A DNA stretch of 64,000 nt from Ditylenchus dipsaci (GCA_004194705.1 SADC01000845.1:186001-250000); one strand, 5' to 3'; positions 22,451 to 34,689 are shown, counted from the stretch's first letter. The notes: generated from the sequence alone by a model not told the origin. Numbers and translations are program-made.

Positions 22451-24290
22451 TCGTGATTGAATTCTTTTGACGAACAGCAGAATGTTTTTCAGTGCATGGG
22501 TGGTAAGTATCTGTCTCTTTTGCTAAATTTGCATAATAGTCTCTCATTTATATTTTGAATGAGGACGTCAAAGCGGTTCTCTTCAGTGGTTTTCTTTTCA
22601 GTGCTATTGTTTCTCTTCAGTATTTTATTCGTGGTCGACATGATTTTATTGGCCAACAGCAGGATGCATCTCGGTAAGTGTTTATCTTTTATGCTGAATT
22701 ATCATGATTTGTTCTCATATTTCTTCGAATAAATACATAAAGATTTCTCTCTTCTTTGTATACTCTTCGGTATTTTTCTGTGTTCGCTATTTCCTTCGTG
22801 GTGGAAATGAGTATTTTGACCGACAGCATGATGTTTCTCTATTTGATTTTTCGCTGTGTCAATATATGTAAGCTGATCATGCTTTTAATCAAATATCTAT
22901 TCTAAATATTATTTTTTTGTCGTATGCTTCCATTAATTCTGATGATAATAAGTCAATTATGTGATGAGGATTTTTACAGTATTCCTTCGCTAAATTTTTT
23001 CAAAAAAAGAAGCGTAAAAACTTCTTTTTTATTAGTGTGGTCCAAAACGAATCACTGATTTCTTTAAAAGCTTAATGAATAGTAAGATTAGGCAAATGCG
23101 ATGAAGTGAAAATGATAGAATAAAAAACTGAGAGCAGCTATGGTGAAAGAATGTAAAAATTGAAGTAAAGCAAGAAGCACCGATAAACATTCCGAAAAGG
23201 TTGAAAGTGCTCCGCTGATAACCTAGAGAAGGATAGACAATGAAAGATAAGAAATCAGTGAGATATTATCAATGTCATCAGTGAATTCTATGCGCGAACT
23301 GAAATTTAATAATGGAATCAGGTTTCAAACCCAATAAATGTGGACATAGGACAGTTGGCATCGAACAGTTGTCAACAACTGTCCACTTGGTTTGTTTCAA
23401 TGACGATTCCTATGTTTAAATATTTTTTTCATGCTTTCCAGTAGCCAAAATTTCTTTAGGAATCCGAATCTTTGAATAGACTTAAAAAAAATGCTTGGTT
23501 ATTCAGGTATAAGCTAAAGTATGAAAAAAAAGAGTGATTTTCCATCTGGAACATATCTTCACAATCGAACTTTTTCGCTACAAAATAATAATTTTGCAAT
23601 AAGCCACAGAATGAGTGAAGAATAAAAAAAGAGCAATGCTGAAAGGAACGAACTATGGGAGGCGAAAATAATTTTCGTCACACACTGAAAAAATCAAAGA
23701 CGGCTGTTTCAGGAATAAACAAATACCGTATTTCTTTTAATAGGGTTAATATCAGAGGCATGCAATTTTTTTAAACTTCATGTGGTCTGAAGCTTCTGTT
23801 TTAATTTAATTTCTAAGCTGTGTAAAAGGTGCCTGTTAGATTTTCAAAATGTCTCGAAGGCACTTTTTACACATCTCAAACAGTAAATGAAAACAGAAAT
23901 TTCAGACCACTTAAATATACTAGGGTTACTGTTGGAGCATAGGTTACTAAATCATTATTTACTTATTTATGGTAGGCATGAATTTTAAAGGGACGCACCG
24001 ACGAAGAACCGACAAGATAATGTAAAGAATGGAGTTCACAAGCTCTTGATATACACGAAAATACCTGAAAACAGTCCCATTTTAGATATGATGCGAAGAT
24101 CTTTTTTTCAACAATTTCGGTTAAAAGGAGTGGTATAAACACTCAAATATCTTCACTGTTCTTTAAAGCTCAAAATTGCTTCATTGCGTTTAAAACTATA
24201 CCGGGTAAAATTTTTTGAGCGTTTAGTGACGAAAAGAGCTAGAATCAAAATAGAAATCATGATTACTTAGATTCTATTGAGCTGAAAAAT
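22451..24290. other. 1.8 kb of AT-rich sequence, mostly unrecognised
   Basis: The left part (22451-22850) keeps faint GATGGTATTCTC-like and GACAGCAGGATG words, so it may be decayed minisatellite. At 23725-23950 one half of the CCGTATTTCCTCTAA MITE family is recognisable (CATGCAATTTTTTTAAACTTC, AGGTGCCTGTTAGATTTT). I see nothing coding. Confidence 0.35.
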
Positions 24291-24544
24291 GAAAATAGGC
24301 GCTAGTAGCGTATACCCGCCCCCCCCAAGCATGCGACCTTTAAAATTGCTGTAACTACCCTTGCAAACAACAAGTTTAGGCTTAACCCTTAGGCTTGGGT
24401 AGGCCAGCGTACGGAAGTTGTGACTAATGAAGAGTTTGCGCACATTTTCCGGGGTCTGGGACATAAATTTGGGTACTTTTTACTAAAGTAAAAAAAGTGA
24501 AAATCGTTGGGGGGGGGGGTATTCGCTACTAGCGTCGAAAAATA
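24290..24544. mobile_element. Third copy of the small GGCGCTAGTAGCG element
   Basis: Element 24298-24536 with ends GGCGCTAGTAGCGTATACCC and GTATTCGCTACTAGCGTC. The flanks TGAAAATA and GAAAAATA differ only by the length of an A run, so they are probably an 8-bp target duplication. The interior matches the 1452-1687 copy. Confidence 0.75.
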
Positions 24545-24654
24545 TGTTACTATCATAAGTGGTACAGCATTGCTTTACTATTTTTTTATAATTCTGCGGA
24601 TCAGTGATGCCATTTTTAACTGTTTCTTGAAATTTATAAAATTAATTGCCAAAA

Positions 24655-25100
24655 AAATCTTCTTAGGCTCCCCGCATACTCCTGCGCAACACGAGTCGCG
24701 CGACAAAATTTCATAGGGTTCTACAGGGACAACTTTTATTTTCGGTCGCAGACATCTTATACTCAAAATGACGGCTAGAATCTAGCAAACATTTTGGTAA
24801 TAAAAATTTTCAATCTGATATAAAAATGTTTAGGAATAATCACAAGTATGTGGCAAATCGGCGTGTTGCGCAAGAAAGTGACGCAACACGCCAATTTGCC
24901 ACATACTTGTGATTATTCCTAAAACATTTTTATATCAGATTGAAAATTTTTATAACCAACATGTTTGCTCGATTCTTGCCGTCATTTTAAGTATAAGATG
25001 TCTGCGACCGAAAATAAAAATTGTTCCTGTAGAACCCTATGAAATTTTGTTGCGCGACTCGTGTTGCGCCGGAGTATGAGGGAAGCCTTACAAAAAATTT
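24655..25100. repeat. Long palindrome centred on GTGTTGCGCAAG
   Basis: The left arm contains CCTGCGCAACACGAGTCGCG and AAATTTCATAGGGTTCTAC; the right arm holds their inverses up to 25077. The centre (24850-24900) is a tight hairpin, GTGGCAAATCGGCGTGTTGCG facing CGCAACACGCCAATTTGCCAC. No coding potential. Confidence 0.7.
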
Positions 25101-25364
25101 CTTACGAAATTTCATTATTACGAAACTTCGCGCTTACGGAAGATTTTCTTTCCAACTTCGCACAGCCATTAACTACCTTTTTAAAAAAAAGACAAAAACT
25201 TTTACAATATTTGTAAACAAATCTGAATTATTTTAGCTACTTATAAAATTTTTGCATGTAGAACTATAGAAAACTATCACAGTGCAGAGAAAAAATTTCA
25301 AAAGTGTACCCACAAAGTAAGGAGAAAAAGAGAAAAGTTCAAAAAAATGAAAATTTTGGGCACT

Positions 25365-26105
25365 ATTCCATTGTATCCCACCCCCCCCCCAAAAGCTATT
25401 CCAGTGTACCCCCCCCCAAAAATGACCTATTCCATTGTACCCCCCCCCCCCAAAAACCAACTTTTATATGCACTCATAAACCATTTTTATATAATAATTT
25501 TGCCATAAAAGGACCAAAAAGCCATTTAAATAAGGTTCAAGGGCTGTATTGGGAGGGGAAGGGACAAAACAGGGGCCACTAATAAAAAAGGGTTTAAGGC
25601 ACTCTCAACCCAGCAACGTGGGGTCCACCACTTAATATATACGTTTGAAGGCACGTCAAACCCAGCAACTTGTGGAGGACCAAATACTTAAGTACTCAAA
25701 AGCTTCTCAAGGACCATCCGGGTGGGTCCCGAGGTGATTGTGCCTGAGCCAGGACCCTGTGGGGGTGAATTTTGGATGGCTTGAGAGTTAGAGATGCGCG
25801 CACGCACTTACCTTAGACATGATTCCGTATATTACACTTGATCATAAAATGCCTATAGAGTCTATTTTTGCCACGGCCCGAGTTGAAAAACATGGTAAAG
25901 CAGCCAAAAAAAGTGGCCCCTGTTTTATTCCCTTCCCTCCCAATACAGCCTTGAACCCTATTTAGATGGCTTTTCTGGTCCTTTTATGGCGAAATTATTA
26001 CATAAAAATGGTTTTTGAGTGCATATAAAAAAGTTGGTTTTTTTGGGGGGGGGGGTGTACACTGGAATAGCTTTTTTGGGGGGGGGGGATACAATGGAAT
26101 AGCGG
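25365..26105. mobile_element. Foldback of the GGGCTGTATTGGGAGGGGAAG family, outer CTATTCCATTGTA arms
   Basis: Outer arms are CACTATTCCATTGTATCCCAC followed by C runs, and G runs followed by ATACAATGGAATAG. Inner arms carry GGGCTGTATTGGGAGGGGAAG and CCTTCCCTCCCAATACAGCC. The loop includes GAGAGTTAGAGATGCGCGCAC and ACTTACCTTAGACATGATTCC. The inner module recurs at 28246-28690, 56986-57425 and 62085-62760. Confidence 0.65.
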
Positions 26106-26154
26106 CAAATTTTGGTACTAGAATTAAGTATTTTGGTACTAGAAAAAAGCATCA

Positions 26155-26432
26155 CCCGGAGAAGAATGGGCCACTTCAAATTGGGCCAATTCAATTTGGG
26201 CCATTTTCAAATTGGGCCATTTTCAAATTGGTCCAATGCAAATTAGGCCATTTTCAAAATGGGCCACGATTTTGAATCAAACAACAAATAATAAATTGCC
26301 AATAAGTTGGCGCGATTTGAATTGACCCAATTTGAAATTGGCCCAATTTGCATTGGCGCGATTTGAAATGGCCCAATTTGAAAATGGCCCAAATTGAATT
26401 GGCCAAATTTGAAATGGCCCATTCTTCTCCTC
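26155..26432. repeat. AATGGGCCACTTCAAATTGG word palindrome
   Basis: The left half repeats TTCAAATTGGGCCATT; the right half repeats its inverse, AATTGGCCCAATTTGAA. The ends read GGAGAAGAATGGGCCA and TGGCCCATTCTTCTCC. Another example of foldback arms made of one short word. Confidence 0.65.
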
Positions 26433-27285
26433 GCCCACAAATTATAGTGCCCAAACTTACAGAAGCCATAACTCTGCGAAGAAAAATATTTTGATGATTT
26501 TTTTTGGAGGTTAAGATTCTCCGTGAAAATTTCTTCAAAATGAAGTTAGTCTTTTGAAAATGAGTCTTTATCAAACAGCTAACACTATAATCTTTGGGAT
26601 TTTGCAGAAGCAAATTTATATGACACAGAAGCATATAACTGTCCAATTCAAACTTGTACAATTATAAATAAAACTACTCAAAATATAGGGCTGTAGGAAG
26701 TTTCGTAACAAGAAAATTTCGTAAGAGCGAATTTTCGTAAAAGCGAATTTTCGTAAGAAATTTTTTTCGTAAGAGCGAAAATTCGTAAGAAACTTTTTCG
26801 TAACAGCGAATTTTCGTAAAAGCTCTTTCGTAACGCGGTTTCAGTAACATTAGTGATATGTTAAGTTGCTTTTTTTTGCTTTTGATCCTCCTTTGATGTT
26901 TCTTATAGCTTCTGTTATGTTTTGACCAAAAATAGTCAAGAAAAAATAGAACAGTCAGAGGGTGGAATCGAACCGATGGTAAAAAAATTTATCCCATCAA
27001 CTAACCTACTGCACCAAACGTGCTACTGACGGTGATGAGCTATGTGTAGTATATATTATATGAATTCTAGCTCACAGTCTTCCTCCGTGCTTTTGGGTAT
27101 TTCTGCTGGTCTCCTAACGGATGAAAAATCGGGCGGTCAACTAATTATCAAAATTTTTAGTCATATGACTTATGCTAAGAAACTTTTGTGCTCATACAGT
27201 TAATAGTCATATAATTAACTGTTCGAAGTGTCAAACAGTGACAGAAAGCCAGTTCCTACAGCCAACTGAAGAACAAAAAATAACA
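26433..27285. other. Gene-free; TTTCGTAAGAGCGAA repeats and a tRNA-like B box
   Basis: At 26700-26840 the word TTTCGTAAGAGCGAATTTTCG repeats about six times. On the minus strand around 27030-26946 the sequence has a tRNA-style A box (TTTGGTGCAGTAGGTTAG) and B box (GGTTCGATTCC), but the stems do not pair well. I read it as a tRNA-derived relic rather than a tRNA gene. Confidence 0.35.
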
Positions 27286-27289
27286 ATTT

Positions 27290-27850
27290 TCACGAAATAC
27301 TAACATTGGCTGGATTATCTAAATTTCTAACAGCGTTGTCTTCTTCCTCTAAACTTCCTTCGCCACTTTCTCCAAAGCCCTTTTCCTCATCTTGAGCTTG
27401 TTCCAACCGTTCATTGTATCCCATTAAATAGCAAATCTGAAGAAGAAATTTGGCGAGCTTTTCATTAAAGCCGCCATCAGCAGCTTGTCTATCGAGAACC
27501 ATATCAAATTCTTGTTGGGCGAAAAGTATTGTGACGGATAGTTTTGCAGCATCTTGAGATTGCTGTCGAGGTGGTTGACGTCCGTGACTGACATCACTGG
27601 CATTTTCTTCTTCTGCATCCTGCAGCTAAACTAAAACATGTTAAAAAGTTTTTGGATTTAAAATTCTCACCTCTTTGAAGCGGACAATCTACTCACCTAA
27701 CGGACTATTCACTCGAAAATGATGTCGAAGCTTGCCATGATAAGACTCAGCTGTGTTAGTGGTTCTTTGCCCTTGCATGCCATATAGATAAAAAAAAGTC
27801 ACCGATCGATATCCACGTAGTTCTAAAAAAACGTTCTCTTTCACTATTGG
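27290..27850 (-). pseudogene. MULE-like transposase, C-terminal remnant
   Basis: Read on the minus strand from 27842: LRGYRSVTFFYLYG, then GQRTTNTAESYHGKLRHHF, then a GTGAGT donor at about 27697. A second open block (27620-27290) follows: AKLSVTILFAQQEFD, GYNERLEQAQDEEKGF and an acidic tail. The R-T-x-N-x-x-E-x-x-H/W-x-x-L pattern is typical of the segment after the MULE transposase core in animal FLYWCH/MULE proteins. The DDE core is absent; the sequence breaks near 27850 where a degraded GGCGCTA element starts. Confidence 0.55.
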
Positions 27851-28009
27851 AGCTCAAAAATTTGGGCGCTATGGGCGTTTGGGTACTTTTTACTTGAGTC
27901 GAAAAAGTGAAAATCGTTAAGGGGTAGGTTATTCGCTGGTAGCGTCAAATTTTGAATCAAAATTATTTACCTGTAATACTTTACCAGCTCAAGTTAAATT
28001 ACTCTTACA

Positions 28010-28790
28010 AATCGTTTGGTAACACTATAGAATCCCCCCCAGCTAGCGAAAAATTTACTTTTCCTGGAGGGAAAGGACCCGTCCCATTTTGATTCTCGTG
28101 CTCTGAATAGGCACAGAAACACTTTGGTTTCCGAAAAATCGGAAAAAAAAATTTCGATTTGCCTTGGCCCCCCAACATAAAAAATGTAGGAAAATTCAAA
28201 AAAAAAATTTTTTGAATTCCCGCCAAAACATTTTTTAAGGGATTTAGGGCTGTATTGGGAGGGGAAGGGAATAAAAGGGGCCACTTTCATGGCAAAATTA
28301 TTAAAAAAGTGAATTCTGGACTATTTCGGATGTCCTACCATGTTTTCAACTGGGCCGTGGCAAAAAAGACTCTATATGCATTTTGTGGTCAAGAGTACTT
28401 CTCGGAATCATGTCTAAGGTATGTGCGTGCGCGCATCTCTAACTCTCAAGCCCCCTGCGCCCCCTTCGGGGGCGCAGGAGGCTTGGGGGCTTGGAGTTGA
28501 GATGCGCACACCCACATACCTTAGACACAAATCACTCGAAAGTGACTCTGGATGCATGAAAAAGCATGCATACCAGAGTTTATTTATGCGGTAGGCCCCA
28601 GTATTCAAACCTATGTTCAACATCTTCTTGTTAATGGGCTCTTTGTGATTAGTGGCCCTCTTTTGTCCCTTCCCCTCCAATACAGCCCTAAATCCCTTAA
28701 AAAATGTTTTGGCGGGAATTCAAAAAATATATTTTTTTTAATTTTCCTACATTTTTACCGGATTCTATAGTATAGCCAATCGTTTTACTT
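28010..28790. mobile_element. Foldback, GGGCTGTATTGGGAGGGG family, ACTATAGAATCC outer arms
   Basis: The outer left arm AATCGTTTGGTAACACTATAG faces the inverse near 28755-28785 (GGATTCTATAGTATAGCCAA). The middle arms are GGGCTGTATTGGGAGGGGAAG (28246) and CTTCCCCTCCAATACAGCCC (28670). The core is a GC-rich hairpin, CCCCCTGCGCCCCCTTCG / GGGGGCGCAGG, near 28450-28475, flanked by GAGATGCGC words. Confidence 0.65.
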
Positions 28791-28794
28791 GTGG

Positions 28795-30215
28795 TCGAAG
28801 GTTAGAGTCGACAGTTAAGGGTCGATAGTTGGGAGGGTCGACAGTCAGTTTGGTCGACAGTTGGGTTTTTACCGTCCACCTGGGGCAAACTTTTTTCATT
28901 ATGTTTTGGCTCCACAAAACTTTTACATGCACTACTTTAGATAATCTTAAAATAGTTTGTAAGTAAAACAATGCCATTTGGGCAATTTCACCAGAAATAA
29001 AAAATACCCTACAAAATGGCATTTTACTGTTATAAAACCTACTTTAGAATGCTCGGATTAGAGCAAAAAAAGTTTTGGAACCCGAAAAACGTTAGGGGGG
29101 GGGGGGGCTTTATATACGCATCGTCTTTTGTCTAAAGTTCTAGTCCCTCTGGAGGTAATTTAATTTACTTTTTCAGTAAGTTTTCTGACTATTAGGTCCA
29201 AAAATTATCGAGTAATCGATTGCGACCATTTCCATCACTGATTTGTTGTCATTAACTGCCTCGATTTTGCGACTTTTGGCAATGACTACCAAAATTAAAG
29301 GAAACTAGCCAAATGATGCGTTCTAGGAACTGAAATTTTTCGCGATTTCAATTTACATTATTTTATACAACCGTATGCTGAAAATGACGACAAGAAGCAG
29401 GGCTACATTTTGAGTGTAAGGTTGCAAACGAGTATGTAAATTAAATTTGGGAAAAACGTCAGATCCAGGATACTACCGAAAAGTACTGGGATAGTCTATT
29501 GAGGATTTATCGAATTGGATTTTATATTTTAGCCCTAACTTTATACCAACTTTTCATCTGTATGATAGCTCAAATGAAAGCCCAGAAGCTTTTCTGCATT
29601 TTGACACTAAACTTGTAAATAAAAGGAAAAAAAAATAAGGTCTGCAGCCAGTGGTAGTCGAACCTGTGACCTAAGGCGATGCGTATATAAGGTTTCCCCT
29701 CCCCTTGAAAAAAATCGCAACAGATGGACGACCACTTGGTTTGGTTGGTGGCTCTTTTAGTCAACAAAAAGCCTGGTGAAATACTTTAGAGGATAAGCTC
29801 ACAAGTTTATTACGGATCACTGGAATGATAAAATTCTTCTCATTGTTTGTTAATATGATATAGTTCATGAATAAAACACTTCACTAATATTCAATGAAAG
29901 CGCTAATGATTTTTTTGTGAAATAGCTAAGAGCCTCAGGATGACTCAGATATAAATCCTCAAAAATAAAAAAGGATGCACTTAGAAGGATTTGAACCATT
30001 ACATTTGTACGGGGATATTTATCTCCGGAGATATTGTGTCACGCACCGATAATTAGTACTAATTTCTGTAAATCAGAGACTCTTAAAATTTCAACATATA
30101 CCCGTTACACGGTCGTCTGAAAAAATCTTAATTTTAGTACTTGAAAATGCGAACACATTACTGGCGATAATAACAATCTTTATTGCGACTAAACAGCAAC
30201 ATTGACCACAAAACA
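28795..30215. other. Repeat debris between foldback and MTERF4
   Basis: 28800-28870 holds four GGTCGACAGTTGGG-like units. 28880-29100 and 29700-29765 are pieces of the AACCAAGTGGTCG foldback family. Two tRNA-style B boxes occur on the minus strand (GGTTCGACTACC at about 29658 and GGTTCAAATCC near 29990) without convincing tRNA folds. I see no gene. Confidence 0.35.
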
Positions 30216-30216
30216 T

Positions 30217-33200
30217 TTACAATTCACCGTCCACCTTTTCAACATCTTCCTTCACTCTTCGCTCATACATTTTCCTGGTATTGGGTCTGACCTTCTCGTA
30301 GGGTCGCTCCTTGTCTTCTTTCTCTTCCTCCTTTTGAAACACCTGCTTATAGAATAGCCACTCTTCTTTGCTAATACCAGCCACTCCTGCAAACTCCCGG
30401 TCATTGGTGTCGAATATACGACTCATCGGAGGATTTTCCTTAAAGAAAACACAGTAACAGTTTGGTGAAAGACAAGTCATAATAACTCAACCTACCATTT
30501 TAAGCTGAGGCCGTTTCTCATCAGGTGTCACATACTTTCCAGTCTTCTTAAGACAGCTATGACGCATCATAATTTCTTTCAAGTCCATTTCGGGCCAAGA
30601 AGTACATTCCAGAAATTCGCTTGGCTCAATGCCCATGTGGCCGTAGATATATTCGTAGCTGGAACAAAAAAGCATGAAGATAATTGAGGCATACCAGCGC
30701 GTTACACTCAATTAAGGCGGAGACCAGCGAATACTTTCTCTCACGACTGTTTTCTATGAGCGTTCTACCTAATCCGACGACAGTTTTCTGCCTACTTTTT
30801 AAAAGTAGGATAGGGTCGTGAATATCATATTTGAGTTAAAACAAGTGAAAAAGGACGATTTTTTAAAAAATTGCTGGTCCTCGCCTTAATTTGCAGTGTA
30901 ACGCGCTGGTACACCCCTTTAAAGGGACATGCCCACGCTAATAAGAGGTAGTGCCCGGGAATTCAAATTTTTTTCCTAATCATTGAACTTCTGTACGGAT
31001 TTTTCAACTTGGTTTCTAACAAAACCATACCTAAAATTAAATTCTAGGTCTTGTTTTGTTAGAAACCAATTAAAAAATCCGTGCAGAAGTTCAATGATTA
31101 GGAAAAAAATTTGAATTCCCGGGCACCACCTCTTATTAGCGGGGGCATGCCCCTTTAAAGAAATGAGATAACTAACCGCAGTTCCAGCTCTTTGTAGGGT
31201 ATGAGACCGATGTGAGGATGAAAGCAGCACATAATTAGCACCTTAAACAAGTAACGGCTCTAGGTCAATTGGTCCACAAAATTATTTGAAATTAACGTTT
31301 TTGTCTTGTGAAAAACTTCCGATATTTTAAAAGTTTTTCGATAATTCAGACTTAACCCTACTAGATAATCCACGCATTAACCAAACCAAGTTCTCATTAC
31401 TACTACCCAATTTTTGTGTCACAGATATGGCCCTGACTTTAGTTTGCACCAGGTAGACATCTAGATTACCACTCATGATCGGATATGTATTGAGTGCAGC
31501 AAAAGAGTTGATTTATTTATTTCAGCCTATCCACTGGATATCCATAAAGCAAAGATACGCATTCATATCTCCACCTCCTAAACCATTTGAGCAATAGGTA
31601 CCGACATCTACTTAGGATCTTCCACCTGAGTACAATTATCTAAGCATTTTCTTTGTACTGACACCTGAGTACTTCTACCTAGGTACGAAAACCCGAGCTC
31701 CCCTTGGAAGCCCCAAGGAGCAAGAAACTACTACAAAACTGGGGTCCCTGCAACTCAAATAGCTGTTTTAGCATTAAAACACCATGTTCAGGACACGATT
31801 TTGGATTATATACCTAAGTTTTTATTAAATACAGCTAAAACCGAAGTTTAGGATTCTCGAGGTAGACTTATTTAGGAGAGGTACCAGGAATTATCTAAAA
31901 ACTTTCAAAATAACAGAAGTTATTTACAAGACAAGAAAGATTAATTTGAAAATAATTTTGTGGACCAATTGACCGGGGAGGAGAATGCTCATTCTCATGC
32001 GGTCCACCCGGTTTTATCTATCAAGTGAATCTTACATCTTTGGCGGAGAAGAAGTTGGAAATGGCCTCCCAATTAGTGTCCATTACTTGAGGCGTGCTAT
32101 CGAAGAGAACCATGGGGCAGCTCTCAATCACCTTCCTCATCTCCTTGCCAGCTTCTACTCCACGACCTAGGAACACTCTCAAACGGGCATTCACGTCATC
32201 TGCAGTGCCTTTTGCTAGTTCATCCGCCCAACTAAATTATGATTTCAACAATTTACAGAATGTTGTCAAAATATTGAAATGACCCACTCCGCCGCAAAAA
32301 TTATCACCTCCTTGAAAGACATCTGAAAACAGTTTAGGTATACTAGGCAAAGTTAACAGACTACCGACCACCTACCTGAGCAACACTCTTTATGGCAGAG
32401 AGCACATTAATGAATTCTTGGCCATTCTTGGAAACTAAAATTAAGAAAAATAAACCGCGTTTGATTACTAATATAGGCAGTTCACGGAATGATTTCCAGT
32501 TTTTTTCCAAGAAATTTAGCCGAGAAAGATGTTAAGCAAGGTACACGGACACTTCACCCCCTATGACCTTCAACCAGGGATAAAAAATTATTACATAATA
32601 TATTTTCCCCTCGGAATAATATTGCATTACTGATAAGAAAACAAGGAGGAGGATGAAGGCGAATTTTGGCTAAAAAGATGGTACTTGTTCACTTGGGGGG
32701 GGAGTTGGTTGTCGCATTTTGTAAATTTTTGTAAATCGTGTTTAAACGACTCCTAAGTAATTTTTGAGCTTAAAACGATAAAAACGCTGTTTTCTGACAC
32801 TTTTCCATATAAAAAACCTATTTTTGAAAAAAAAATTGACCAAAAATTGACCAGAAACTACGGTTGAAATGAAAAGACCCACTTGCACGAAACAATTGTT
32901 CATGCTGAAGACACATGCGTACCAAGAAGTCTGGATCCACACCTAAAACATATGCCAACTTTAGTGGACAAAACCAGCCAAATATTTAGCTCCCACCTCT
33001 ATTAATCAGCTTCTGGAATGGCTGGACAACCATCTTCATAGCGTCTTCATCTGCCAAGGGAAGTAGAATCCTTTTACCTCTTTCAGCAAATCTCTCCACG
33101 ACTTCTTGCACGAATGGTTCAGCAGGCTTAGGAAAGGCAGGAGGAACTTCAGATGTAATCTGATTGAACTTTTCTGACCATTCAGGTGCTTCTTCAGTGT

Positions 33201-33366
33201 AGCTATCATTGTGGTGGCTCTTGACCCTAGGCCCCTTCCGCTTGCTCTCTTTGCTGATGCTGTTGCGACCTGCAGCTGCTTTTGTCCATCCAAATAATTT
33301 CCTTGATGAGAGAACATAGCGATTGAGGCGGCAAATGGGGAGCACATTTTCTGAGGAAGAAGGCAT
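30217..33366 (-). CDS. MTERF4: MTERF4-like mitochondrial transcription termination factor family protein
   Basis: In animals MTERF4 binds mitochondrial rRNA and brings NSUN4 to the large ribosomal subunit. Eight exons keep phase exactly: 33366-32997, 32942-32883, 32434-32376, 32322-32288, 32231-32036, 31241-31177, 30658-30496, 30438-30217; 1170 bp, 389 residues, stop TAA. The arginine-rich N-terminus (PICRLNRYVLSSRKLFGWTK) fits a mitochondrial presequence. mTERF-type repeat signatures include DPDFLVRMCLQHEQLFRA, ESCPMVLFDS, FHPHIGLIPYKELELR and YIYGHMGIEPSEF. The tail MSRIFDTNDREFAGVAGIS followed by an EEE-rich end resembles the acidic MTERF4 C-terminus. The start chosen is the first ATG after an in-frame TAG; a TTACAG acceptor at about 33420 suggests an upstream non-coding exon. 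Assignment to MTERF4 rather than another mTERF is from memory of the C-terminal pattern. Confidence 0.75.
30890..31172. mobile_element. TTTAAAGGG foldback in an MTERF4 intron
   Basis: The left end is CCCTTTAAAGGGACATGCCC and the right end GGGGCATGCCCCTTTAAAG. Arms share GAATTCAAATTTTTTTCCTA, CATTGAACTTCTG and TTGGTTTCTAACAAAAC. The same family occupies 33692-33930, 34690-34935, 34930-35168, 37285-37480 and (half) 40385-40480. TTAA at the ends suggests a TTAA-target superfamily, but the symmetry of the end makes this undecidable here. Confidence 0.65.
31255..31980. mobile_element. GGTCAATTGGTCCACAAAATT foldback in an MTERF4 intron
   Basis: Terminal arms AGGTCAATTGGTCCACAAAA and TTTTGTGGACCAATTGACC run about 110 bp inward, with CGATAATTCAGACTTAACCC near the inner edge of the left arm. 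Same family as 16490-17470. It fills most of the 795-bp intron between the exons starting 31241 and ending 32036. Confidence 0.7.
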
Positions 33367-33691
33367 TGGCTGCTGTAGACACTAGATTGAGGGATTGAGC
33401 TTTCACAAATTTCATCTGTAAAAAAGACTTTTCGAAGCTCAAAAACTTAGATCATTTTAAAGACGACGTGTTCAATGGGATATGGGTAAGAATCCCCCCC
33501 CCCCCGCAAAAATCCCCCCAGCAAAAATCCCCCCAAAAAATGCCCCACAAAAATCCCCCCAGCACAAATCCCCCCAGAATATAAATCGAAGTGAGGCAAA
33601 CGTATTTAGGCAAATGTATTTAGGCAAATGTATTTAGGCAAATGTATTTCAAAACCACGGTACTCTGACCAAAATCATGTCATGAACACTA

Positions 33692-33930
33692 TTTAAAGGG
33701 CCTGACCTCTTCCTACTCGGTGGTCCCCGCCAATTCAAAAATTTTCCCTTGATCATTGGACTTCTGTACGGATTTTCCGCCACGTTTCTAACAAAACTAG
33801 GCCTGAAATCAAATTTTAGGCTTAGTTTTCTTAGAAACCTAGCTGAAAAATCCGTACAGAAGTCCAATGATCAAGGGAAAATTTTTGAATTGGCGGGACC
33901 ACCGAGTAGGAAGAGGTCAGGCCCTTTAAT
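33692..33930. mobile_element. TTTAAAGGGCCTGACC foldback, near-perfect
   Basis: The arms are almost identical inverses over about 110 bp: AAAGGGCCTGACCTCTTCCT on the left and AGGAAGAGGTCAGGCCCTTT on the right. The loop lies around GAAATCAAATTTTAGGC. A second copy is at 34690-34935. Confidence 0.75.
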
Positions 33931-34162
33931 AGTTAAAGACGACCCTGTACCGATGTAAACCGCAGTACCGAAGAATGAAACGAGGTAATGACTTTATTGC
34001 CTGGAGGGTGTAGTATAGTCATTGGTTTTACTCACAATACCTAAAGTTAACTCGCAATGCCTAAAAGACCTTAACTCTTATGTAGATACCCTAACCAACT
34101 AGGTAACGCCACCTGGATATCTGATAAATGGATAGAAAAGTTTAGGAAGGAAGAGGCAAAAT

Positions 34163-34233
34163 GGTGGTGGCAGGAATCGAACCTGCAGCTTTCAGTTTGC
34201 CGGGCTGATGTGCTACCATTACACTACGCCGCC
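34163..34233 (-). tRNA. tRNA-like sequence, probably a pseudogene
   Basis: On the minus strand: acceptor GGCGGCG with CACCACC opposite (5 of 7 pairs), D arm GTGTAATGGTAGCAC, T arm GCAGG-TTCGATT-CCTGC (5 of 5 pairs), and A and B boxes both good. The anticodon stem TCAGC/ACTGA pairs 4 of 5 and the loop CCGGCAA lacks the usual U33, so a reliable anticodon cannot be read (GGC by position). It lies inside a mobile element and is flanked by GGAAGAGG / CCTCTTCC inverse words. A tRNA-derived relic is likelier than a working gene. Confidence 0.4.
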
Positions 34234-34689
34234 ACCTCTTCCTTCTTTTCCTAGGGCTTATGTATATCTGCTCTCTTTACAGGATGTTACTAAGTAAATA
34301 GAAGTAGAAGAAATAGAAGTACCACCACCCAAATTCCACTACCTAATTTCTACCATTTCAGTACAACTATTAGGATGCCCTACTAGCAATTCTTGGGGAA
34401 GTTGAATTATAGGTTGTTGCTATGCTAAAGTAACCAAAATAGGAAATTTAAAGCTGTTTGGTTAGAAAGATTGGTGTTTGCTGCCAGCATCGGTTAAAAT
34501 ACTTACATGGTAGCCTCAGATACCCTCAGGTAGTTAAGGTATTTTCCTAGCTCGATGCGGGGATTCCGAATAGCAAAACCGATATTTTGGTATTATCAAA
34601 CCGTGCATAGGTCCCAATTTTGATTAACAATATTGATAATATTGACAATAATTTTCTGTATTTTACGTCCGAGTCCGTGAATAAATGTC

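Noticed and set aside
26944..27035. tRNA gene on the minus strand
   Set aside because: A and B boxes look right, but acceptor and T stems do not pair.
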